Of a stretch of 64,000 bases of DNA, positions 33,875 through 43,162 are shown in pieces. The notes beneath the pieces were generated by a model. It saw only the letters and a list, made by a program, of their open reading frames with translations. It made no database searches and was not told the origin of the DNA. The DNA lies in NCBI RefSeq assembly GCF_008710745.1, contig NZ_VYSA01000001.1:1426001-1490000 (forward strand). The letters are read 5' to 3'. This stretch comes from Microbacterium rhizomatis. Lineage in GTDB: Bacteria; Actinomycetota; Actinomycetes; Actinomycetales; Microbacteriaceae. The position numbers were made by a program, and so were the translations under genes. Each line of letters starts with the position of its first letter. Position 1 is the first letter of the stretch.

Positions 33875-36800
33875 TCATTGTGCGTCTACGAATGCGCCTT
33901 TGGCGGCTTCGATCTCCAGGTAGATTTTCGCCCTAGTCGGCGCCTCCTTCTGGAGCGCGGTGGTCGTCTGTTCCGGCGAGTAAGGGGTGAAGTCCAGCCG
34001 AATATCTCTCGACTCGAAATACTCTTGGATGTTCATTCCATGATGCGTCTTGGCCCAGTTTGCCCCAAAGTGACCAGAGTGCGCATTCACCTGGAGGGTC
34101 CTCTTTGGCCCTAACGCAATGACGCCGTTGAGGTGTCCACCAACCACGGCTTCCGGACCTTTGGCCTTATACCCTGCGAGCATGCGGAGTCGTTCATGGG
34201 GGCTCGAGAAATCAAATTCTTCCGCTGTCGCGAACTTCTTCGAACCCGCTTTGCGGACGAAGAGCCCAGCCTTTCCATCTCCTGGCAGGCGCCCCGCGTA
34301 CATCTTGTAGCCCACACCATTCTTGCGAGGAACGATGACGTACTCGACGCCCGTCCCCGCCCTGTTGAAGCCAGGAACATCATTCAGTTGCGCCCATACC
34401 TTGTCCAGTTCGAGCGCATCGAGTTTATCGATGCGAAACATGACCGGAATGACCTTACCGTTGTTGTATTCCCAGAACCCACGCACTGCCCCCGTGGCGG
34501 TCTTGCCGTAGACACTGAGCGCCTTGGCGCCGAGTCCGACGGCAACGGCGAGTCCGAGCCCGAGGGCGGTTTCGCCCCACATCACGATTTTGGCTAAGTC
34601 GTCGTCCATGAAGTTCACGATGTGCGTGTCGACGAGGCCGGCGGTGGCGGCGGCGACGCTCACGGCGTCGGCGAAGACGCCGAAAGCACCGAGGCCTGCG
34701 AGGGCGGCTCCTCCGGTGTAGATCGCGGCCGCGATGCTGAACACACCCACCAGGACGGCGAGTCCGCCCAACGTGCCGTTGAGGATGGTGTCCCAGTCGG
34801 GAGTGCGGCCGGTCGGGTCGCTCATCATGACGGGGTTGAGGTTCGCGTAGTTGTACGTGTTGTGCAGCCGCGCGGTGTCCTTCGTGGTGAACCGCATCGT
34901 GACCGGGTCGTAGGTACGAACCTGCACGCGCTGCATACCGTCCGGCGTCGTGTGTTCCCCGGCGTACTGGAACGGCTGGTAGGACAGACTTCCCACCCAC
35001 CCCAGCGCCGTGACGCTTGCTGCGCCCATGCCTGTGTCGGGACCGATAACGGTCGGGGTTCCGTAGTCGGTATAGGTGTACCGGGTCGCCGGGGCGCCGT
35101 CCTCCTGGGTGAGGGTGGTGGTGTTACCGTGCCGGTCCTGCGTGTAGTACACCGTGTCCGCCCCGGCGTCGGGGCCATCGTTGCTGCGAGCGTGCCGGGT
35201 GGCGCCGATCAGGTAGGACGCGGTCCCCACCAGTCCGTCACCCTGAGCATGAGTGTCGTTGAGGAGGGTGGTGCTGTCCCAGTAGAACCCGGCAGATCCA
35301 GACCGGTCGCCCGCCTCTTCGGCGGTGAGGCTGGCCCGCTGCCCGGTAGCCCAGTACCCCGTAGTGAGAGCATCCCCGGTCGGGGTGGTCTCGGTGACCG
35401 GTTGATTGAGCGCGTTGTACGTGTACCGGGTGCCGTCGACAGCGGCCGTGAGGTTGCCCGCCGCATCGTACGTCGGGGCGACCGTGGTCTGCGTTCCGTC
35501 CGGCTCGGTGGTGGTGAGGGTGGCCACTTCGCCCGTGGGGGTGTACGTGAACGCCCGCACCGTCACCGCAAGGTTCCCGGTGTCGGGATCGACGGTGGTG
35601 ATGGTCTCCTGCGAGACGTCGCCGGACACGGTGACCTGATACGCGACATCGCGGAGCATCGACGCATCCGCACTGTCACCCGCGTGGAGGGTGGAGCGGG
35701 TGAGCCGGTCCTGCTCGTCGTACCCGTAGACCGTCGTCGTGGTGGTCGACTCGAGCCCGTCCGAAAGGTCGCCCGAGACGGTGTCGGTGCGGTGGGTGAG
35801 GTTCCCGCGCTCGTCGTACGTATAGGCGCGAGCATCCTGAACGGTCCCGTCAGGCCCGCTCGTGGATTCCGTCGCGATCTCACCGGCGGAAGTGAACGTG
35901 TACTCGGTGGTGACACCGTTGCCCCGCGACAACTCGGAAACCCGGGCGTACTCGTCGTAGATGTACCCGACGCGGCCGATCTCGGCGCCGCCGTCATCCG
36001 TCTGGACCGCCGAAGTGAGCAGCCCGGCCATGTCGAACGTGTAGGACGTAATGTTTCCGGCGACGTCCTTCGTCGTCGCCAAGCGTCCGTGCTGGTCGTA
36101 CGTGTGGGCGATCTCACTCCCGTCGGGGTAGCGGATGCGGGTCGCATTCCCGAACCCGTCATAGTCGTACGAGATCTCGGTGCCGGCGCGGTCAGCCGGG
36201 TCGAACACGGCGATGACCGCTCCCGTGACCGGGTCGTCCTCGAACGCTGTACGGACCTGCTCGCCGATGGGCGACGTCGTGACCGTCTCGGTCAGCGCAC
36301 GTGTCACTGTGTCGTAGGTGTTCACGGTGACGGCCCCATAGCCGCTGACGGCTTTCGCGACCAGCCCGTCCGCCGTGTACTCGTAGGTCGAGACCTTCCC
36401 GTCCTGGTCGGTGTCGGAGAGCGTCCGCCCCAGGATGTCGGGGATGCGGATGCCGCCCGAGCGCGACTGATCGCCCGCCGTGAGGGTCTTCTCCACGCTC
36501 GTACCGAACTCGTCGAATCGGCGCTGGGCGACCACCGGCATCCCGGGAGTGTCCTGCGGAGTGATCGTGGTGATGGCGGGATTTCCGAAGACATCTCGTT
36601 CCACTTCGGTGCGGATCGTGCCGTCGGTCGCGCCCGTCTCACGCCCGAATCCGTCGAACACCCTCGATATCGTCGGGACCGGCACCCGATCGGCCCGTGT
36701 GCCACCGGTCTCTGCGACCTGGCCGGCGTCGTCCATCCTCTGAGTGCTGACGTACTCCGCGTCCCCGATGTCGCCCGTCGGGGTCAGGGCGGTCGTGACC

Positions 36801-38974
36801 GTGTGGGCGATGTCGTCGTAGCGGGTGATCTTGGTCAGCCCCGTGGGCGCGATCGCCTGCACCTCTCGGCCGAACACATCCTGCTTCGTGACCGTGACCG
36901 CGCCCCAGGCATCCGTGATCTGCACCGTCCCCGGGTCGGGGTATGTTCGCGACTCCACGACGCGCGCGTGCCCGTCGACCGGCCGGCCGTCGTCGAGGTT
37001 GTCGGTGATCTTCACGACCCGGCCCAGCACATCCACCTCGGTCGTGGTGACGACCCCGTCGGGCGCGGTCACGACGGTCGCGTTGACCCCGTCGACCTGC
37101 ACCGACCGGTACCCGGTGCGAACCGTATTGCCGGCCGGGTCGGTCTGGACTGTCACCCGCCCGGCCGGATCGTACTGGACCGTGGCGATGTTGCCGAGCG
37201 CGTCGGTCGCCTGAACGGGTTGACCGGACAGCAGCTCGGTGACCTCCCGGGTGGTGACGGCGAGGTCCGTTCCCGCGGCGATCGTGTCGGAAACCGTGAG
37301 GGTCCCCGAGGAGAGGTCTACCTCTTTGGCGTGCGTGGTGACGATCGGCACGCCTTCCCCGCCTTGCCCGAACGTGCGTTCCTCCGACACGAACCCATCG
37401 GCCTGCACGGTGTACTCGGTCCTCGCGGTGCGAGTCAGTTCGCCTCCGGTCTTCCCGGTCAGGGTTTCCACGACCACGGGGGCCGTGCGCTCGGGGTTCA
37501 GCTCGTACCGGGTCTGGGAGACCAGCCCATCCGGGGTGGTGACCGTCTCAGACAGCGGCAGCCCGACCGGCAGCACTGCACCGACGGGGATCGCCTGGTC
37601 ATACTCCGTCTCGGCGACCGCCCCGTCCGGTGCGGTCTGCGACGTGACCCGCCCGAAGGTGTCGAACTCGTAGTGCTCCGACGTGACCCGCTCGTTCCCC
37701 ATCGCATCGCGGAACACGACGTCGGTCGTGGTGGGCCGATTGAACTGTTCCGGCAGATCCCACGGAAGCGGTACCCCGCCGTCGGCGGTGTCGGGATATT
37801 CGAACGCCTGCTCCTGCAGGACCACCGGCCCGTTCTGGGTGGTCACTTCCACGGATCGGTCGATGAGGAGGTGTGTGGAGTTGTACTCCGACATCACGCG
37901 GGTCTCGCCGTCGGAAAGGACGGTCTGATACCGGAACCCGCTGTCACCGGACTCGAACACGTCACGCTCACCGGCATACACCGGCCACCCCGACGCGACT
38001 CCGGATGCCGCATCCCACTCTCGCGCCGACAGCTGCTCCCCCGTGAGTGCGTCGATGACTCGGACGCGGTCCACGGCGGAGGACCCATCGGCCAGGGTCT
38101 GCCACGACACCTCCGTGACTGCACCCGAGACCCCCGTGATTCGTGAGATCAACCCGGAAGGGTCGTACCCGAACGTGGTCCGGCCGCCGGTGGCGTCCAC
38201 GACAGCGGAGACTCGGCCGCCATCCAGCTCGACCACCGCTGACACGCCTGCGTCCGTGCCCACGGTGCGGGTGACCCGGACGGCGGCCGGGTTGGTCCAG
38301 TCCACCGCGGTGACCACGCCGACCTGGTCCACGACCCGCACCAGTCGGTGCGACCCGTCAGCCGCGCTCTCCCAATCGGTCCGATTCCCGAACGCATCCA
38401 CCTGCGTCAACGGGTCACCGTTCGCACCGAAATACGCCGTCGCACCCCCCGTCTGAGACAGCGTGAACTGATACTCCCGGTCTCCGATCAGCCCGTCGAC
38501 CCGGCCGGGAAGCACCCCACCGGTCTGCGAGAACACAGCATCCCCGAGCACATACCCCGCCATGCCGCTCGGGGCGCTTGCGTCCGCTGCGTACATCCCA
38601 CCAGAGCTCGGGTAGACCTTCAGCCCACCGATCACCTCGACCGCCCCTGCACCCGCGACCACCCATCCGGAACCGAACCCGACCCGGTCCGCCCCGACGG
38701 CGCGGGAATCCCACCGCAGCCCCACGCCGTCCACCGGAACATCGAAAGTGAACGAACCCACTCGCTCGTCGATCAAGCCCTCGATCGCGTCGCCGAGACC
38801 AAACCCGCCCACCACCGGCGTCGCCGAACCAGACCCGCTCTCGCCATCGGCCGCACTCGCCGACACGGCACCGGCGCCGAGCACCAGACACCCGACCAAC
38901 ACGACACCTAGACCCACACGGCCCAAACCACGCACGCCCGACACGACCCGACTCGCATTCACTGCAGACACCAC
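33875..38974 (-). CDS. Giant secreted Rhs/YD-repeat protein with C-terminal toxin-like module
   Basis: A 1699-residue exported protein. Signal peptide 1-42 (VGLGVVLVGCLVLGAGAVSASA). Residues about 190-1380 are YD/Rhs repeats (YDxxGRxxxxTDxxGN, e.g. YDAAGNLTAAVDGTRYTYNA), ending in the canonical core boundary RTYDPVTMRFTTKD...YANLNPVMMSDPTG near 1389. The last 310 residues are a variable tail: two hydrophobic stretches (about 1401-1450 and 1465-1490), then a soluble domain with GGHLNGVIALG and NAHSGHFGANW histidines. In Rhs systems this tail is the toxin, released by autoproteolysis. Its DNA (33875 to about 34460) is clearly AT-richer than the core. Start GTG at 38972-38974 after AGGTAGAGGG; GTG 38971 is equally possible. 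I could not assign the toxin family, and no immunity gene follows. Confidence 0.9.
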   Translation of the reverse strand: MVSAVNASRVVSGVRGLGRVGLGVVLVGCLVLGAGAVSASAADGESGSGSATPVVGGFGLGDAIEGLIDERVGSFTFDVPVDGVGLRWDSRAVGADRVGFGSGWVVAGAGAVEVIGGLKVYPSSGGMYAADASAPSGMAGYVLGDAVFSQTGGVLPGRVDGLIGDREYQFTLSQTGGATAYFGANGDPLTQVDAFGNRTDWESAADGSHRLVRVVDQVGVVTAVDWTNPAAVRVTRTVGTDAGVSAVVELDGGRVSAVVDATGGRTTFGYDPSGLISRITGVSGAVTEVSWQTLADGSSAVDRVRVIDALTGEQLSAREWDAASGVASGWPVYAGERDVFESGDSGFRYQTVLSDGETRVMSEYNSTHLLIDRSVEVTTQNGPVVLQEQAFEYPDTADGGVPLPWDLPEQFNRPTTTDVVFRDAMGNERVTSEHYEFDTFGRVTSQTAPDGAVAETEYDQAIPVGAVLPVGLPLSETVTTPDGLVSQTRYELNPERTAPVVVETLTGKTGGELTRTARTEYTVQADGFVSEERTFGQGGEGVPIVTTHAKEVDLSSGTLTVSDTIAAGTDLAVTTREVTELLSGQPVQATDALGNIATVQYDPAGRVTVQTDPAGNTVRTGYRSVQVDGVNATVVTAPDGVVTTTEVDVLGRVVKITDNLDDGRPVDGHARVVESRTYPDPGTVQITDAWGAVTVTKQDVFGREVQAIAPTGLTKITRYDDIAHTVTTALTPTGDIGDAEYVSTQRMDDAGQVAETGGTRADRVPVPTISRVFDGFGRETGATDGTIRTEVERDVFGNPAITTITPQDTPGMPVVAQRRFDEFGTSVEKTLTAGDQSRSGGIRIPDILGRTLSDTDQDGKVSTYEYTADGLVAKAVSGYGAVTVNTYDTVTRALTETVTTSPIGEQVRTAFEDDPVTGAVIAVFDPADRAGTEISYDYDGFGNATRIRYPDGSEIAHTYDQHGRLATTKDVAGNITSYTFDMAGLLTSAVQTDDGGAEIGRVGYIYDEYARVSELSRGNGVTTEYTFTSAGEIATESTSGPDGTVQDARAYTYDERGNLTHRTDTVSGDLSDGLESTTTTTVYGYDEQDRLTRSTLHAGDSADASMLRDVAYQVTVSGDVSQETITTVDPDTGNLAVTVRAFTYTPTGEVATLTTTEPDGTQTTVAPTYDAAGNLTAAVDGTRYTYNALNQPVTETTPTGDALTTGYWATGQRASLTAEEAGDRSGSAGFYWDSTTLLNDTHAQGDGLVGTASYLIGATRHARSNDGPDAGADTVYYTQDRHGNTTTLTQEDGAPATRYTYTDYGTPTVIGPDTGMGAASVTALGWVGSLSYQPFQYAGEHTTPDGMQRVQVRTYDPVTMRFTTKDTARLHNTYNYANLNPVMMSDPTGRTPDWDTILNGTLGGLAVLVGVFSIAAAIYTGGAALAGLGAFGVFADAVSVAAATAGLVDTHIVNFMDDDLAKIVMWGETALGLGLAVAVGLGAKALSVYGKTATGAVRGFWEYNNGKVIPVMFRIDKLDALELDKVWAQLNDVPGFNRAGTGVEYVIVPRKNGVGYKMYAGRLPGDGKAGLFVRKAGSKKFATAEEFDFSSPHERLRMLAGYKAKGPEAVVGGHLNGVIALGPKRTLQVNAHSGHFGANWAKTHHGMNIQEYFESRDIRLDFTPYSPEQTTTALQKEAPTRAKIYLEIEAAKGAFVDAQ

Positions 38975-39004
38975 AAACCCTCTACCTGATCACATACTTG
39001 TGTG

Positions 39005-39016
39005 CCAGTATATTGG
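39005..39016 (-). promoter_or_regulatory. Shared AT-rich element / promoter of the Rhs gene
   Basis: CCAGTATATTGG on the plus strand (a near-palindrome, CCAnTATAnTGG). Read in the Rhs direction it contains TATACT, a perfect -10 box, about 33 bases before the start codon. It is the best match among the six shared elements. Confidence 0.55.
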
Positions 39017-39192
39017 TGGCTACCTGTGTTTTCGCCGGAACGGGCGTGCAGGCCATCGTGCTGCGCCCAGGCGCTGTCGCGATGAGGGTGCCGCGCTCGC
39101 CTCCCTGCAACAGGGTCGCTGCTCGCAGACGCAGGGTGCTCATCTCGCCCGGGCGAAAGAACTCCCGCTGTCGGCCGCCGACGTCCCTCTGA

Positions 39193-39227
39193 TTGCCTGA
39201 GCGGCCGCAGATCGTATACGATCTGCG
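39193..39227 (+). promoter_or_regulatory. Promoter and 22-bp perfect palindromic operator of the hpa operon
   Basis: CGCAGATCGTATACGATCTGCG at 39206-39227 is a flawless 22-base palindrome with a TATA-type centre, the kind of site bound by FCD-type GntR dimers. A TTGCCT (39193-39198) and TATACG (39215-39220), 16 bases apart, could be -35 and -10, so the operator would cover the -10. It ends 24 bases before the first hpa gene. The GntR protein encoded as second gene (40937-41620) is the likely ligand-responsive repressor. Confidence 0.75.
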
Positions 39228-39251
39228 CTAACGCGCGGAGCGAGGGAGCTC

Positions 39252-40940
39252 ATGACCGATACGACCACGGCCGGACCTGAGGGATCGGATGCCGTCGACC
39301 CCCGCTTCTGCGCACTCCCCGGGCGGCCGGGCAAGATCATCGCGGTGCACCTGAACTACGCCTCCCGGGCCGATCAGCGCGGGAAGAGACCCGGCGTGCC
39401 CTCGTACTTCTTGAAGCCCTCGAGCTCGGTCGCCGCATCCGGCGGCACTGTCGAGCGGCCCGACGGCACGGAGCTCCTCGCCTTCGAGGGTGAGATCGCC
39501 CTCGTCATCGGTGCGCCCGCGCGGCACGTCGGTCTCGCCACGGCCTGGGAGCACGTCGCTGCCCTCACCGCGTCCAACGACCTCGGCCTCTATGACCTGC
39601 GCGCGAGCGACAAGGGCTCGAACGTCAGGTCGAAGGGCGGCGACGGGTTCACGCCGATCGGTCCTGAACTGATCGACGCCCGCACCGTCGATCCCGCCGC
39701 TCTGCGGGTGCGTACGTGGGTGAACGGCGAGCTCTTCCAGGACGACACCACCGCCGGCCTGCTGTTCCCCCTCCCCCAGATCGTCGCCGATCTCTCGCAG
39801 CACTTCACGCTGGAGCCGGGCGACGTCATCCTCGCCGGGACGCCGGCCGGATCATCGGTGATCGTGCCCGGTGACGTCGTCGAAGTGGAGGTGGATGCTC
39901 CGACCGCACCCGGTGCGCCGACCTCCGGGCGTCTGGTCACCACCGTGGTGGCAGGCGCTGCCGCGTTCGATCCCGCCCTCGGTGCGCTGCCCGCCGCGGA
40001 TGACGCACAGCGCGCGGACGCCTGGGGCTCGCGCGAGGCTGCCGGGTTGGGCCCCGGGCCAGACGGGGGTGGCCCCGACGCCGGGTTCGGCCCCGAGGCC
40101 GGGCGGGGCTCGGCGACGGACCGTCAAACGGCCGGGCCGGGCGGCCCGTTCTTGCCCGCCTCGAACCCGCAGGCGCCGAAGTCTCCCGGAGCTTTGGCGT
40201 CCGACCTGCGGGAGAAGCTCGTCGCGACCCCCGTCGCGGCGCTGTCGGCACAGCTGCGCAGGCGCGGACTGAACAATGTCACGATCGACGGCGTCCGCCC
40301 GACGCACCCCGGGGCGAAGCTCGTGGGAGTCGCCACCACCCTTCGCTTCGTCCCGAACCGCGAAGACCTCTTCGAGAGCCACGGGGGCGGCCACAACGCG
40401 CAGAAGCGCGCGTTCGACGGCGTCCGCGAGGGAGAGGTCATCGTGATCGAGGCGCGCGGCGAGACAGGATCCGGCACGCTCGGCGACATCCTCGCGCTCC
40501 GGGCACGCGCCCGCGGAGCGGCCGGCATCGTGACGGACGGTGGTGTGCGCGACATCGAAGCCATCGCAGCGATCGACCTGCCGGTCTACTCGCGGGGTGC
40601 GCACCCTGCCGTGCTCGGCCGCAAACACGTGCCGTGGGATGTCGGGCTCACGATCGCGTGCGGCGGCGCGGCCGTGCAGCCGGGCGACGTCATCGTGGGC
40701 GACGCCGACGGCGTCATCGTCATTCCGCCCGGCCTCGCCGAGGAGATCGTCGACGACGCTCTGGCGCAGGAGGAAGAAGACGCCTGGATCGCCGACCAGG
40801 TCGCTGCGGGGCATCCTGTGGAAGGACTCTTCCCGATGAACGCCACGTGGCGCGCCCGCTTCGAGGCGCGCGCTCTGGCCGCCGAGCAGGCCGCAAACGA
40901 CGAGGCCGAGCAGGCCGCGGGCGAGGACGCCGCGGGATGA
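39252..40940 (+). CDS. Fusion of fumarylacetoacetate-hydrolase-family (HpaG-like) and RraA-like aldolase domains
   Basis: A 562-residue two-enzyme fusion. Residues 1-240 are an FAH-superfamily domain: KIIAVHLNYASRADQRG, the metal-binding E80/E82 in AFEGEIALVIG, D110 in TASNDLGLYDLR, and GDVILAGTPAGSS. This class in hpa operons decarboxylates and isomerises the tricarboxylate ring-cleavage product. A Gly/Pro-rich linker of about 70 residues (GPGPDGGGPDAG) follows, then an RraA/HMG-aldolase-like domain (about 320-545) with TDGGVRD (429-434, the R-D active-site pair) and GDADGVIVIPP. RraA relatives cleave or decarboxylate 2-oxo acids. ATG 39252 with GAGGGAG; the stop overlaps the GntR start. Confidence 0.85.
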   Translation: MTDTTTAGPEGSDAVDPRFCALPGRPGKIIAVHLNYASRADQRGKRPGVPSYFLKPSSSVAASGGTVERPDGTELLAFEGEIALVIGAPARHVGLATAWEHVAALTASNDLGLYDLRASDKGSNVRSKGGDGFTPIGPELIDARTVDPAALRVRTWVNGELFQDDTTAGLLFPLPQIVADLSQHFTLEPGDVILAGTPAGSSVIVPGDVVEVEVDAPTAPGAPTSGRLVTTVVAGAAAFDPALGALPAADDAQRADAWGSREAAGLGPGPDGGGPDAGFGPEAGRGSATDRQTAGPGGPFLPASNPQAPKSPGALASDLREKLVATPVAALSAQLRRRGLNNVTIDGVRPTHPGAKLVGVATTLRFVPNREDLFESHGGGHNAQKRAFDGVREGEVIVIEARGETGSGTLGDILALRARARGAAGIVTDGGVRDIEAIAAIDLPVYSRGAHPAVLGRKHVPWDVGLTIACGGAAVQPGDVIVGDADGVIVIPPGLAEEIVDDALAQEEEDAWIADQVAAGHPVEGLFPMNATWRARFEARALAAEQAANDEAEQAAGEDAAG

Positions 40941-41620
40941 CCGCGGTCGCGAGCCTGAGCAAGTCGCAGCAGGCCTACCGCTGGATGAAGGCGCGCATCG
41001 CGAGCCACGAGTTCACGCCCGGCTACCGGCTCGTCCTCGGGACGATCGCGGGCGAGCTCGACATGAGCGTCGTGCCGGTGCGCGAGGCGATCCGCCGGCT
41101 CGAGGCCGAGGGCCTCGTGATGTTCGAGCGAAACGTCGGCGCCCGGGTCTCGATGGTCAACGACACCCAGTACCGCGACAGCATGCAGGCGCTCTCGATC
41201 CTGGAGGGCAGTGCGACGGCGCTGTCGGCGCGACGCCTCACCGCCGACGACATCCGCCACGCGCGCGCGATCAACGAGCTGATGATCGAGACTCTCCCTC
41301 ACTTCGACCCCCGCGCGTTCACCCGCCTGAATCAGGAGTTCCACGCGACGCTGTTCCAGAAGTGCCGCAACCCGCGGATGCTGGAGCTCGTGCACGCCGA
41401 ATGGGCACGTCTCGGGCACCTGCGCGACTCGACCTTCAGCTTCGTGCCCGGACGCGCCGGCGAGTCGGTGCGCGAACACGAGAGCATCCTCCGTCTCATC
41501 GAGAGCGGAGCGCCGCTCGACGACATCGAGAAGGCGGCGCGGACCCACCGCTCCGCAACGCTCGAGGCGTACATGATCCACGAGCATCCGGATGAGGCCG
41601 TCGGCCTCGCCGCACTCTGA
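40937..41620 (+). CDS. GntR-family regulator, FCD subfamily, of the hpa operon
   Basis: A 227-residue regulator. The N-terminal winged helix has YRWMKARIASHEFTPG and the recognition block SVVPVREAIRRLEAEGLV. The C-terminal all-helical FCD sensor domain carries the metal-binding histidines NQEFHATLF, REHESILRLI and THRSATLEAY. FCD proteins usually repress until a small carboxylate binds, here presumably a pathway intermediate. The ATG at 40937 overlaps the fusion-gene stop (ATGA), so the regulator is made from the operon it probably controls. Target candidate: the 22-bp palindrome at 39206-39227. Confidence 0.9.
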   Translation: MTAVASLSKSQQAYRWMKARIASHEFTPGYRLVLGTIAGELDMSVVPVREAIRRLEAEGLVMFERNVGARVSMVNDTQYRDSMQALSILEGSATALSARRLTADDIRHARAINELMIETLPHFDPRAFTRLNQEFHATLFQKCRNPRMLELVHAEWARLGHLRDSTFSFVPGRAGESVREHESILRLIESGAPLDDIEKAARTHRSATLEAYMIHEHPDEAVGLAAL

Positions 41621-41638
41621 GCACCCACAGGAGCCTTC

Positions 41639-43162
41639 ATGCCTGATTCTTCACTCGCGGGGCGGCACGTCCCGGCTGACCTGCCCACGCGGATCCAGCA
41701 CTATATCGACGGTGCGTTCGTCGACAGCGCCGACGGTGGCACGTTCGACGTGCTCGATCCGGTCTCCAACGAGACCTACCTCCAGGCAGCGGCCGGCAAG
41801 AAGGCCGACATCGACCTCGCCGTCGCCTCCGCGCGCCGCGCGTTCACCGACGGACCCTGGCCGCGGATGCTCCCCCGCGAGCGCTCGCGCGTCCTCCATC
41901 GCATCGCCGACATCGTGGAGTCGCGCGACGCCCGTCTCGCCGAACTCGAGTCGTTCGATTCGGGGCTGCCGATCACCCAGGCGCTCGGGCAGGCGCGGCG
42001 GGCGGCCGAGAACTTCCGGTTCTTCGCCGACCTGATCGTGGCTCAGGCCGACGACGCCTATCAGGTGCCGGGTCGCCAGCTGAACTACGTCAACCGCAAG
42101 CCGATCGGCGTCGCCGGCCTCATCACCCCGTGGAACACCCCTTTCATGCTCGAGTCGTGGAAGCTCGGGCCGGCTCTCGCGACCGGGAGCACGGTCGTCC
42201 TGAAGCCCGCCGAGTTCACGCCGCTATCGGCCTCGCTCTGGGCCGGCATCTTCGAAGAGGCAGGCCTGCCGAGGGGCGTGTTCAACCTCGTGAACGGACT
42301 CGGTGAGGATGCGGGTGACGCACTGGTGAAGCATCCCGGCGTGCCGCTCATCTCGTTCACGGGCGAGAGCGCGACGGGCGGACTGATCTTCGCCAACGCG
42401 GCGCCGTTCCTCAAGGGCCTGTCCATGGAGCTCGGCGGAAAGTCGCCCGCGATCGTCTTCGCGGATGCTGATCTCGATGCCGCGATCGACGCCACGATCT
42501 TCGGTGTGTTCTCGCTCAACGGTGAGCGGTGCACGGCGGGTTCGCGCATTCTCGTTCAGCGTTCGGTGTACGACGATTTCGTCGAGCGGTACGCGGCGCA
42601 GGCGTCGCGGGTGGTCGTCGGGTACCCCCATGACCCGGCGACCGAGGTGGGCGCGCTCGTGCACCCCGAGCACTACGCCAAAGTCATGTCGTACGTCGAG
42701 CTGGGCAAGACCGAGGGCAGGCTCGTGGCCGGCGGCGGCCGGCCCGAGGGCTTCGAGACCGGCAACTTCGTCGCCCCGACGGTCTTCGTCGATGTGCCGC
42801 CTGACGCGCGGATCTTCCAGGAGGAGATCTTCGGCCCGGTCGTGGCGATCACCCCATTCGACACGGACGACGAGGCCCTCGCGCTCGCGAACAACACCAA
42901 GTACGGCCTGGCCGCGTACGTGTGGACGAGCGACCTGAAGCGCGCACACAACTTCGCGCACGCGGTCGAAGCGGGCATGGTGTGGCTCAACTCGAACAAC
43001 GTGCGCGATCTGCGTACTCCGTTCGGGGGCGTCAAGGCGTCGGGACTCGGCCACGAGGGCGGCTACCGCTCGATCGACTTCTACACCGACCAGCAGGCCG
43101 TGCACATCACGCTCGGCGAGGCCCACCATCCCACCTTCGGGAAGAAAGGGACGCTGAGATGA
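41639..43162 (+). CDS. hpaE: 5-carboxymethyl-2-hydroxymuconate semialdehyde dehydrogenase
   Basis: A 507-residue aldehyde dehydrogenase that oxidises the ring-opened semialdehyde made by HpaD. Cofactor pocket: LITPWNTPFMLESWK and VVLKPAEFTP. General base E264 in SMELGGKSPA; nucleophile C298 in LNGERCTAGSR. The LNGERCTAGSR and NSNNVRDLRTPFGG wording fits the HpaE branch, and the neighbours (ring-cleavage dioxygenase, hydratase, aldolase) agree. ATG at 41639 with CAGGAG seven bases upstream. The stop overlaps the hpaD start (ATGA). Confidence 0.93.
   Translation: MPDSSLAGRHVPADLPTRIQHYIDGAFVDSADGGTFDVLDPVSNETYLQAAAGKKADIDLAVASARRAFTDGPWPRMLPRERSRVLHRIADIVESRDARLAELESFDSGLPITQALGQARRAAENFRFFADLIVAQADDAYQVPGRQLNYVNRKPIGVAGLITPWNTPFMLESWKLGPALATGSTVVLKPAEFTPLSASLWAGIFEEAGLPRGVFNLVNGLGEDAGDALVKHPGVPLISFTGESATGGLIFANAAPFLKGLSMELGGKSPAIVFADADLDAAIDATIFGVFSLNGERCTAGSRILVQRSVYDDFVERYAAQASRVVVGYPHDPATEVGALVHPEHYAKVMSYVELGKTEGRLVAGGGRPEGFETGNFVAPTVFVDVPPDARIFQEEIFGPVVAITPFDTDDEALALANNTKYGLAAYVWTSDLKRAHNFAHAVEAGMVWLNSNNVRDLRTPFGGVKASGLGHEGGYRSIDFYTDQQAVHITLGEAHHPTFGKKGTLR

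Noticed and set aside
33695..34114. 139-codon plus-strand frame near the Rhs 3' end as immunity gene
   Set aside because: Largely antisense to the toxin tail, Arg-rich, no ribosome site, and opposite in direction to Rhs immunity genes.
34622..38146. Open frame of 1174 codons on the plus strand
   Set aside because: It is the mirror of the Rhs gene; composition is Arg/Gly/Val-rich without domains, as expected for a shadow frame in GC-rich DNA.
20493..39251. Whole accessory region as an integrated mobile island
   Set aside because: No integrase, transposase, tRNA edge or direct repeats were seen; only the Rhs tail shows a clear composition shift.
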